Origin: Paragordius varius
Lineage: Eukaryota > Nematomorpha
Direction: 5' to 3'
Length of the DNA: 64,000 bases
Assembly (NCBI GenBank): GCA_964247055.1
Contig: OZ176057.1
Location: 3,782,001-3,846,000, forward strand
Part shown: one piece after another, positions 23,110 to 40,878 of the stretch
Layout: every line of letters begins with the position of its first letter
How positions within the stretch are numbered: the stretch's first letter is position 1
The notes under the pieces: model-generated
The model's database searches: none
What the model saw: the letters and a program-made list of their open reading frames with translations, nothing else
What the model was told of the DNA's origin: nothing
Made by a program: the position numbers and the translations under genes

Positions 23110-23795
23110 TATTAAATTATGATATTTTAAAAGATTCAAGTATATTGACCACCACAACCAACGGTTTATTTAGCCATTCCGATCATGTGACAGCACATGA
23201 CATCTCATGTTCAACCAATCATCGTTATTCGCATCATTCTTGTCACAATTTAGGAAGGAAAAAACAATTACGGGAAAGACACTTTGGCCAGGGCACGATT
23301 TTGCGCAAGCTACCCCCACCAATTATCCTTCATCCAAAACCTATTGTACAGGCACCTTTTATCATAAGACCGGAACCTATTCAACCAGAATCTATTATAA
23401 TACGTCCACAGGCTATTCAACCTGAGCCCATAGTTATAAAACCGAACCCAATTTACCCAGGAAAAATTGTGATTCGACCTCCACCCGTCATCATGAAACG
23501 CATGATTGTCCGATTTAAACCGGTTCAACCCAAAGCAATAATCGTCAAACCGGGACCAATTAAACCGCCACCACTGGTTGCTGGTGGCAACAGGGAATCA
23601 AGTACAATAGCTGATTGTGAGGGTAGTACCACTTCATTTGAGACAACTGAACGTTCAGAAAACGCTGTAAATTCTTATCGGTATCCAAAAAGGAGAGAAT
23701 GGGTAAATAAGCGTTGCTTGAATGTGGAACTCCAGAGAACTACCAGTCTGTCTAAAACTGAAAATAATTATAAGATTAGTGAAGATAATTTTTGA
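22154..23795 (+). CDS. Secreted proline-rich repeat protein (unrecognised)
   Basis: Two exons, 22154-22407 and 23141-23795, join in frame (AA|T) across a 733-bp GT-AG intron holding a long (TA)n tract; 302 residues. The first ~25 residues form a signal peptide (CFLWALSLFVINMEIIKG). Then comes an acidic Thr/Glu-rich stretch. From about residue 135 a repetitive region of alternating Ile-Pro phrases (IIIRPQAIQPEPIVIKPNPI and similar), about 10-11 residues per repeat, runs to KPPPL. The tail is Ser/Thr-rich and basic. No catalytic motif is visible. It looks like an extracellular structural, cuticular, adhesive or glandular protein. The repeat type is common in rapidly evolving lineage-specific genes, so no name is given. 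No clear poly(A) signal lies close to the TGA. Confidence 0.7.
23043..23104. repeat. (TA)n microsatellite
   Basis: About 62 bp of uninterrupted AT dinucleotides in the intron of the secreted-protein gene, about 36 bp before the acceptor. Confidence 0.95.
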
Positions 23796-23816
23796 ATACT
23801 GAATAGTATATGTTTC

Positions 23817-24094
23817 AGTAAAAACTGAAATTATACGGACAAAAAGTAATTAAAAAGACAAATATTTTTTTCTAAAAGACAACAAACCATACTTTTAACG
23901 TTAATTTTTATTATATAAATTTTATAACTACAATTGTAAAATATATAATTCATTGTGTACATACATATCAATTTTATTTTTTCCAATAACAATAAGTTAA
24001 CTTTTAGAAAATAAAATTTAAAAAGTATGGTTGTCTTTTAGAAAAAAAACATTTGTCCTTTTTTTAGGTTTTGTTTTAAATTTTACTATATAAA
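23817..24094. repeat. MITE, TACAGTAAAAATT family, copy 2
   Basis: AGTAAAAACTGAAATTATAC...AAAGACAACCATACTTTT at the left, inverted at the right (AAAAGTATGGTTGTCTTTTAG). It begins 22 bp after the stop codon of the secreted-protein gene and may supply its 3' UTR. Confidence 0.6.
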
Positions 24095-24152
24095 TAAAAA
24101 TAAATAATAAGTTGATTCCTTTTAGATATAAATCGTCACTTATGTAATAAAA

Positions 24153-24330
24153 TACCATTTACAATTTAAATTCATCCTCAAACAATTCAAATTCATCCTA
24201 AAATAAATTATATGGTTTTTAAAGATTAAAAATTACCTTTATTTTTATATATTTTTAAAAAATAATGTTTAGAAAATCAAAATTATACCTAATAAATAAT
24301 ATAAACTAAACCATAAAGATATATTTAATG
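24153..24330. repeat. Family A foldback MITE, copy 6, right half missing
   Basis: TACCATTTACAATTTAAATTC and two units are present at the left. The expected AGGGTGAATTTG right end is absent. Confidence 0.55.
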
Positions 24331-24453
24331 ATAAAAACACTGCCCAACAAGGTTTTGAACAGGCCCATTTTTTGCATCTTCTGTTATTTAATGTGGAAAG
24401 GCCAAAACAAAAACATGAGGCCGCCAACAGGATTTTTTGAAAGTTATTTTTAA

Positions 24454-24684
24454 ATTTTCGAAATTTTAAAATACAATTATTCCTCGTGTGATATATATTT
24501 AAATATTTACACGAGCAAGGCGATACAAGTGGTATTCCAAAGCCAGGTTTTTGATTATAATTTTAAAACGAAGTGCAAAAATGATCCAAATATACCAGCC
24601 CCAGTATACGATACCACAGAAGATTTTTTTCACGAAAGCACTGAAGGAAATGTTATTGATGATCCATATAATAAAACTTTATAA
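24454..24684 (+). CDS. Possible terminal coding exon, unrecognised
   Basis: Frame open from 24454 to a TAA at 24682-24684. Its last 45 codons look protein-like (FKTKCKNDPNIPAPVYDTTE, then HESTEGNVIDDPYNKTL). Just upstream, in another frame, 24335-24430 reads QQGFEQAHFLHLLLFNVE and continues with a polar stretch. No donor/acceptor pair linking them was convincing. It could be an exon of a small gene or a decayed gene. Confidence 0.25.
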   Translation: MFEILKYNYSSCDIYLNIYTSKAIQVVFQSQVFDYNFKTKCKNDPNIPAPVYDTTEDFFHESTEGNVIDDPYNKTL

Positions 24685-24903
24685 AAATGCCGTCGATCTT
24701 TATTATATTAAAATATAAACTGCCCAAAATTATTCCTGAGGTTTGTTATCTCTTTTGCACGAGAAATACGTCTTATAGAGCGGTCCTGCTATTCGACATA
24801 GAAATAAACTATATACAATAAATTATCATTATTAAATATTTTAATTTAAATGTATTAAATAATGAAATAGGAATATTTAAGAATATAGAATTAAATTAAA
24901 TTG

Positions 24904-25400
24904 CTAAGAGCTAAAGAGTGGTAAAAAATATAAAATATCTAAAAGGGCTAATGTATGGTGTGGTTTTATAGATCCGGGCGGCTTGCACAAGCTCTGCAAA
25001 AATGCGCCAAGCAATCCCATAATTATGCCAGATATGGTAAATGGTATACAATGAGTTAATCGTAGAACCGGAGAGACCTGCAGATAATATAATGTAGACT
25101 TCAGCAAAACCAGGGAAATCGACATGTCATATTAACCAATTCACAGAATAGAGTTAGACATATTCGACTATGAAATCGGATAAGAAGATTAGAAAGGTCA
25201 AGTATTCATATTATTGTAGTTCATAAAATTATGGTAGGATATCCATCATCCAGGTAATAAAAGTGGGTGCCCAACATCCATCTGATACTCAAATTATACA
25301 GCCAATCATTTTCAACATAATTAATACCACTAGGTATAAGTAACATGATTTGTAAGATGCGTCCGAAGAGAAAAACCCTAATAAATACTAAAAATAACCA
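24904..25400 (-). pseudogene. Coding-like minus-strand segments, unidentified
   Basis: Reading minus, about 25375-25225 gives LLIPSGINYVENDWLYNLSI followed by RWMLGTHFYYLDDGYP. After a stop, 25130-24915 gives GFAEVYIILSAGLSGSTINS and further aromatic-rich residues before a stop. The composition is less AT-biased than its surroundings. No family was recognised and no full gene structure was found. It may be a decayed gene or two exons of an unfamiliar membrane protein. Confidence 0.2.
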
Positions 25401-25799
25401 AAACTAACAAAACAAATATAGCCTATCTAAAAAGCCGAGGTTTAAACTACAAAATGTTTTAGAATTTTTCTAATATAAATTTATAAATGTTTAATATTAG
25501 CTTTAAAAAAACATTAAATTTAACAGTTTTTTATCCCTCATATTTATACATATATTCAAAAGATATTGAAACGCTTTAATAATTGATATAATTATGATAT
25601 ATTAACTTTTTATTATAAAGTTATATTTAATTTTCTGCAGTTTAAAATTTATAAACCTGATTATCTCAAAATTCTGATTAGGCATATCAAAATTTTTTCA
25701 GATTTGGTTTTGGAACCCTAAAATCAGTCAAGATTCAAAAATTTGAGTAGTGGAGCTGGAAATAGTCCAAATTTTCGACTAGTGTAATCAACCATAATT

Positions 25800-26015
25800 T
25801 TTAAACGTTGATAATTTTAAATACAACTCATAGTTTTAAATTGCAAAGTACAAAATATTGATGTAAATTGGTAGCATTCTTATTAATAAATTTAACAAAT
25901 AAAATTATATAGTTTATATAGAAAACATCAAGGTTTAACTATGATTGTCTTTTAGAAAAAAATATTTGTCTTTATAGTATTACGTTTGTCTGTATAATTT
26001 TATTTTTTACTGTAA
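25800..26015. repeat. MITE, TACAGTAAAAATT family, copy 3
   Basis: The right half is clear (GATTGTCTTTTAGAAAAAAA, then TTTTTACTGTA). The left end is degenerate. Confidence 0.45.
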
Positions 26016-26594
26016 TTCTATTATATTTATATTTTCTTCGGCTTAATATACGATAGCGATTTTTTGATTTTGGATAATTTCAGAAAAATCTAAATAATTT
26101 TTTAAATATTTCAACCGCTGAAACTTTTTGCTATCAAAAATGATATATACATACAAAACATTACTCTTTTTAAACCGCCTTAATGCTGTAAAAATCATCA
26201 TTCTTGATTAAAGTGCTCAATAACGAGTGTCTGATGTATTTTTTTCTTCCATGTTTTGCGGTCGTAGGCCTCTCTTTAACACATTATTTTTTCGTTTTTC
26301 AAGATCTTCTAAGATTATTTTGGGTTATGTTTTAAAAGGGCGACCTAAGGCTTATAAATCTAATTTATTGCTGTACACAAATGTAATATATACTTATTTA
26401 ACACGCTCAAACAATTATTTATTCTTCATAAATATAATTCTAATATAGCGAAATTTATATCATGCAAAAGTATACTAAACAAATTATGTTGTGCGTTGTT
26501 TTCTACAAATATGTTTTGCATCACTTTTGGAAGAGATTAATACAGTAAAGTGTTTGAAAAGATAATTTAACTAAAAAGGGATTTTTTCAAAAAA

Positions 26595-26825
26595 CTAAAC
26601 ACACAGTGTTTACAGTATGCATTATGGTTGCTTAGTTCACAATGTAGTAGGGCAATTTGTGACACAGTAGTGTATGTATATAAAAAACAACAAATTGTTG
26701 AATAAATAATTATTTCCTTTCTTTTTTTTCCATACACTACTGTGTTGCAAATCGCACTACTATAGTGTGAAATAAGAAGCAATCATTAAAATGCATACTG
26801 TAATTTTACAATGTGTGTTTTACAG
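26595..26825. repeat. Foldback MITE, complete copy of the CCATACACTACTGTG family
   Basis: The arms CACACAGTGTTTACAGTATG...CAATTTGTGACACAGTAGTG and CCATACACTACTGTGTTGC...CATACTGTAATTTTACAATG pair over nearly 100 bp around an AT loop. Confidence 0.65.
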
Positions 26826-27040
26826 AAAATGAGTAAACATTGCTAGTTTTGAGTAAATATACATTGCTAGACAGTTATTAATTTTTGCCAAATAGTAAAT
26901 ACAACAAAGGGGGCAGTATTATTGGCTTATAATTATTTTTCACTTTTTGCTATTATTAACCAATAATACTGCCTTTTGTTGTATTTAGTATTTGGCAATA
27001 ATTAATAACTTTCTAGCAATGTATACTTACCCATACTGTA
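26826..27040. repeat. Foldback MITE, ACAGTATGAGTAAGTAT family, copy 2
   Basis: The arms around GTTATTAATTTTTGCCAAAT and ATTTGGCAATAATTAATAAC carry the GGGCAGTATTATTGG core on both sides. It directly abuts the preceding foldback. A more decayed relative follows at 27045-27190. Confidence 0.6.
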
Positions 27041-27288
27041 AATATAAGGCATAGCAAAGAGCATTTTTATTATTGCGTAATAACAGTAAAACGCAGGAAA
27101 AATAATTAGAGGTCAATTATATTGCCCTTTGCTTTATATTCTATCTGGAATGTAAAAACTAACCATGTCTGCTTATTCATACTATTATAAAATATTTAAT
27201 AAATTATTTCAAACATTGATCTTTTCAAAGTTTACTGTATAATTAATTTTACAAATTACAAATAAATTTTAAAGTGATATATGCGCCA

Positions 27289-34580
<7,292 letters not shown>

Positions 34581-34660
34581 AACTGAATCGAAGGATCAAA
34601 ATTTTCATACTTTCATTATATACGGCATGGCAGTTTTCGCTCACATATGAGATTTTTGAA
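34581..34660. promoter_or_regulatory. Shared bidirectional promoter region, NDUFS7 / SREK1
   Basis: Only 80 bp separate the two start codons. TATATA occurs at 34617-34622. No other clear motif is seen. The role is inferred from position; upstream leader exons or trans-spliced leaders would relax the constraint. Confidence 0.5.
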
Positions 34661-35079
34661 ATGATGCTTGAACCAAATAAAAGTCGAATTATTCAGGCTT
34701 CTAACTTATCGCTAAGTGCAACACAGGAACAAATTATTACATTGTTTGGTTTTCTTGGCCATATTGAAGATTACAAGTTGTTTAAATATATGTAAGTACA
34801 ATCTTTTGTTGATTTTTAACTTTTATTGCAGTCAGAAAGCTCCCGATGAACCAACCGAAACGGATGAAAGGCAAGTATGTTACGTTAAATACAAAGATCC
34901 GGCCAGTGCACAAATTGCGCAACACTTAACAAATACAGCGTTTTTGGATAAAGCCTTAAACATTGCCATTTATCTAAAAGGTAAATTGCTCTATTTGACT
35001 AAGGTTTACGACTTAATTAATAAAACATTTGTAGCAACAAGTTTTTATATAAAGTCGGTTTTTCTAAAGTTTCAAGCTA

Positions 35080-35110
<31 letters not shown>

Positions 35111-38100
35111 CGATTATATTTAATTCAAGAATTGGATTATTTTTTCTTTAGATTACTATTCTAACCATAACCTTTTATTCATGAAAATTAATATCAACAA
35201 ATTTAAAATTCCAAAATTGTTTTTTTTAATTTTCTTATAAATAACTTTCATTATTTATCTTAAGGTTATCGTTTTTTTTTTAAATAACCATATAATTTCC
35301 AGAAGCTATGCCAGAAAATTTGGACACTTCTCTAGTTTGTGATAGTTCAACATCACTCCTTATACCATCAGCCACTTGGCCAGTCCATGTAGTTCACCAA
35401 GTTTGTATTATTTCTTTTTTTTGTGGTCTTATTAAGTTTTTATATATTATTATGGTATAAATAAAGTGTTTTTTACTCAAATCTATCTAATTGTTACCAT
35501 ATTAAAACTGGAATTACAAAGATGTTCAATTCGCAATATTATAAGTCTCATAATAAAACTTTAAAAGTTTATTTGATTTTTATTTATTAGCGATTCTGTG
35601 CTCATCATCACAATTGATTTATGTCATAGATTTTATTATAACAATTTTGACTTTCCAATATATTACATACTTAATAATTTTTGACACCCAAAATTTTTAA
35701 ATTAATGGTTTTGGTAATGAAGAATTTATTGTAAATAACATTTTTGTAGAAAAAAAACTGCATGTTTTGCAAAAATATGGACCCGATTTGTTTCAACATC
35801 GTTTTTATTATTAATCGGTTACAAAAAGGTTTATTTTAAGTTCTTTTTTTATGAAAATTCCTTAAATTTTTCCATAGATTAACGGTTTCGGTAAAGTAAT
35901 GAACCCTATTTGTTTCAACATTATATTTAAATATTAATCGGTTACAAAAAAGGTTTATTTATAATTTTTTTTCGAAAAATCCCTCAAAATTTTTAAATTA
36001 ACGGTTTCGGTAAGGACTTTATTGTAAAATAACCATTTATTTTTATGGAAAAAAATGTATGTTTTGCACAAATATGAACCCGATTTGTTTCAACATCATT
36101 TAAAAATGTTAGTTTATTTTAAAATCTTTTTTTCCAAAAAATTTCTTAAATTTTTCCACAGATTAGCGGTTCTGGGCCATCACAATTAATTCATACCATT
36201 GATCCAACACTGACGACATTGGGTTTACCCCAATATCCGCCCTTAACGGGCATAATGGAATCTTCGCGAGTCGAAGAAATACGAAAAACTATTTACGTTG
36301 GAAATTTGAATTCAAAGGTAAAATCCAACTTTTTTGTTTGAGTTTTAGCTTTTATTTTAAGGTTTTATGGGTGAAAAACACTTTTACGTATGATTATAAC
36401 ATTTACAAATTATAAAAATCACAAAAATTGGTGCAGGGGTATTGTTCCAATGATGCATATATAATATATATACAATTCAAATTTAAATTTACCCTAAAAT
36501 AATTATGTGTTTTTTAAGATTATTTTTTAAATGAAATTTTGTTTGTTATCGTAATAAAAATTATACTGAAAAAATGATAAGCTAAGCCATAAAGATATAT
36601 TTCGTATTAATAATGGGTTATATTAGCCCTAAAATACATAATTATTGTTAGGGTGTGAATTTTTGAATTGTTCAAGGGTGAATTTGAATCGTATGTTTTT
36701 GGGAGAACATATTATTATTTATTTAATTTATAACAGTTGAATGGTCTCTACTATTTATTTCATTTTTCAGAGGGGGGAATTAACTAAATGTTTTTTTATA
36801 ATCTATTATATTTCTAGGTATCTGGTGAGGCTTTGCTAAATTTTTTCAATTCCACCGTTGGAGAAGTTAGTTATGTTCGAATGGCCGGAGATGATAGTCA
36901 ACCCACGAGGTTTGCTTTCGTAGAATTTAGTCGACAAGAATCAATCCCTATCGCTCTGCAAAATAATGGCGTTATGTTGGCTGATAAACCGTTAAAGTAT
37001 GGTTTATATTTTGCTTAAGTATTGCAATTTTACACATTTGAATACCTTTTTAAGGGCGGCATTTTTTATGTCGGTTTTGGGTAGCTTTAGAGCTTTTTTA
37101 AGGCATCTTTATAAGTAGACACAATTCTTTACTTCTGATATTTTGCCTTCAATGGCGAGATGGCTAATAAACCGCTAAAGTATAGTAATTTTACTTTCGA
37201 ATTGCGATTTTGCTTTTTTAACACTAATTATGGGTATATTTTATGTAGGTTTTGGGTGGTTTATAGCTTTAGGCATTTTCGTAAGTATATAGGTTTTACT
37301 TCTGATATTTTGCCTTGCATAACAATGGCGTTAAGTTGGATAATAAACCGTTAAAGTATGGTTTATATTTACTTTAGAATTGCGATTTTACATATTTAAA
37401 GACCTAGGGGAATTTTTTATGTCGGTTTTGGGTGATGTTAAAACTTTTTTATTTTTTAAGGCATTTTTGTAGTTAAGACAGGTTTTACTTCTTATATTTT
37501 GCATAACAATGGCGTTATGTTGGCGGATAAACCGCTAAAGTATGGTTTATATCTTGCTTTAGAATTGCAATTTTGTCATATTTGAACACCTTTTTAGGGG
37601 GATTTTTTATGTCGGTTTTGAATGGTTTTAAAACTTTTTAAGGCATTTACAGGTTTTACTTCTTATATTTTGCTTTGCATAACAATGGCGTTATGTTGGC
37701 TGATAAACCGTTAAAGTATGGTTTATATTTACTATAGAATTGCGATTTTGCGCTTTTTTGACACCTTTTATGTGGGTTTCGGTGGTTTTAAAACTTTTTA
37801 AGGCATTTACAGGTTTTAATTCTTATATTTTGCCTTGCAAAACAATGGCGTTATGTTGGCGGATAAACCGTTAAAGTATGGTTTATTTACTTTAGATTGC
37901 GATTTTGCCTTTTTAGACACCTTTTTAGAGGCATTTTTCATGTTGGTTTTGGATGGTTTTAAAGCTTTTTTATTTTTTAAGGCAATGTAAGTAGACACAA
38001 TTCTTTACTTTTAATTTTTGCATCTAATAAAAAATGGCTGCAAACCGCTAAAGTATGGTTTATTTACTTTAGAATTGCGGTTTTGCCTTTTTTGACACCT

Positions 38101-40825
38101 TTTTAGGGGTATTTTTTATGTGAGTTTTGGGCTTTAAAGCCTTTTTAGGCATTTTCGTAAGTGGACACAATTTTTTTGATATGCATTGCATAACAATGGC
38201 CTCAATTTGGCTAATTAACTGCTTAAGTATCGTTATTTATTTTAAAAATGCGATTTTGCTTTAGGGGCATTTTATATATAAGTTTTGGTTAGTTTTAAAG
38301 CTTTTTGAGGTAGGCAGATTGGTGTTACTTAATATTTTGCTTTGCATAACAATGGCGTTAAGTTGGCTAATAAACTGCTAAAGTATGGTAATTTTACATA
38401 AATTGCGATTTAGCTTTTTTTACACCTTTTTAGGGACATTATTTATGTGAATTTTGGGTAGCTTTAGAGCTTTTTTAATGCATTTTCGGATGTAGACACA
38501 ATTCTTTAATTTTGATATGTTGCCTTTAAATAATGGCGTTTTGACTGATAAACCGCTAAAGTATGGTTTATTTACTTTAGAATTGCGATTTTTGCCTTTT
38601 GACACCTTTTTAGGGGTATTTTTTATGTAAGTTTTGGGTAGCTTTAAAGTAGGCATTTTCGTAAGTGGACACAATTTTTTTGATATGCATTGCATAACAA
38701 TGGCGTTAAGATGGCTAATAAACCGCTAAAATATGGATTTATATGAAATTGCGATTTTGCTTTTTTAACACTTTTTAGGGGGTTTTTTATGTGGGTTTTG
38801 GATGAGTTTGAAGCTTTTTTTTATGACATTTTTGTAAGTAGACACAATTTTTTACTTTTGATATTTTTCTTTCAAAACAATGGCGTTAAGTTGGCTTACA
38901 AACTGCTAAATTTGGATTTTTAAAATGCGATTTTACTTTTTAAACACCTTTTTAAGGATATTTTTTATGTCGGTTTATGGTTTTAAAGATTTTTTTTATT
39001 TTTTAAGGAATTTTTAATTAGACACAATTCTTTAGGTGTTAAGTTAGCCTATTAACTGCTAAAGTATGGATTTTATTTAAAATTTCGATCTTACATTGAC
39101 TTTTTTCATTTTTCTTGGGACTTTTTATAAGTATTTTGTTGTTTAAAAGCGTTATTACGAGGCAGTTTTTTAGTTTTTAAATTGCACATCAATGGCATTA
39201 TGTTGGTTGATTAATCGCTAGAGTATAATTTAATTCCGATCTTTTTTAGTTGTGTGATTGTGTTAGCTTATTTAATCTTTTGTGGATGTCATGTTTTTTA
39301 AGCTTAATGTTGGCCGATAAACCATTTAAATATGATGTTTTTGCTTTTGTTCATCATTTTTTTAATGCAAACTTATATTGTTGTATTCAATAGCTTTTTA
39401 AATGCCATTGTTTTGTAAAATGCAAAACAGTGGTATTATGTTAATTAGTAAATCAATAAAGCTTTTGGTTCATTTTTCTGCCCTTTTTATTGAGTAGTTT
39501 AACTTTGTGGTATAATAATCGTTTTTGGCGTTAAACTGGCCGTTTTTTTAGTTTTTTTGTGGGTTGACCGGCCTCTATTAAGCACCTTTTTCTAATATAG
39601 TTTTTAGCCCTAATTGAAGTAAAGACCGTAAAAATAACCATAATATGTACGATTATCTTAAATTTTATTATCATAGAGCACCAAAAAATTATGTTTTTTG
39701 TCAAATATGTATGCGTTTTAATGGATATGTATGTAAGGAGAAGACATGTTATTTGTAAATCATTTTGAATATTGACCTCTAAAGTCTTGCATATTTTGAA
39801 ACTTATCGCAGTTTTGCTGAATTTTTTTCACGTTTTTATCATATTAGTTTCACGATCTTAACTTCTTTTTATGAGGACAGTTTTGCTTTATTAACATTTA
39901 TTTCGAGGTTTTAATAACTTTTAAGTTTATATTATCATCGGTAAAATCATGTTTTATTGCTTAATTTAATGTAATACCCTTTCCAGTTTTTTTGTGAGTA
40001 CTCTTTGCCACACCACATTTGCGGAGCGAAATTTTTCAACGTCTCATAAACTAAGGATATTAAACTAAGGACCTTGAAATTTCGGAATAAAAAGCTAAAT
40101 AACAAGTGAAATAATTTATTTTGACGTATTAATTTTTAGTTTTGTGTCACTCAAACAATAGTTTTGATGCAAATATTTATAGCCTCGTATTTTTATCACA
40201 ATATGCGATTTTATTATATAGGGAGGAAGGGAATTTTTACATTATTATAATCTTTAATATATACCATTTACAGTTCAAATTCACCCTTGAACAATTAAAT
40301 TTACCCTAAAATAAATTATATGCTTTTTAAACCTATATTTACTGAAGAAATAATAAACTATTCCATAAAAATATATTTCATATTAATGATGAGTTATTAT
40401 ATTAGCCAGAAAACACACAATTTATTTTTAGGGTGAATTTGATTTGTTTAAGGGTTAATTTAAATTGTTTAAGGGTGAATTTGAATATGTGTTCAAGGGC
40501 GAATTTGAATTGGCTTCAAGGGTGAATTTGAATTGTTCAAGGGTGAATTTGAATTGTTTAAGGGTTAATTTGAATTTTTCAAGGGTTAATTTGAATTGTT
40601 CAAGGGTGAATTTGAATTGTTCAAGGGTGAATTTGAATTGTTCAAGAGGGAATTTGAATCGTAAATGATATGTTTATATATGACAGAATTAATCATGCAA
40701 ATAATGCGATTGTAAAACCTAACGCTAAACCATTGGAAGTCGTACAAAAAGAAATTGAAAGAGCACTCCACAAGGTAAAAGAAGTTGAAAGCCTTATTAG
40801 TGCATCTTTGGAAGGTACCTATTTA

Positions 40826-40878
<53 letters not shown>

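Noticed and set aside
36997-39480. Array units as additional real exons of SREK1
   Set aside because: They lack matching in-frame acceptors and are followed by stops; the direct junction 36996/40687 reproduces the conserved ADKPLK-INHANNAIVKP sequence.
40465-40668. Repeat-protein ORF with VNLNCSR units (also at 60053-60811 and 60962-61526)
   Set aside because: A product of the 21-bp arrays of family A and B MITEs; no start context or homology.
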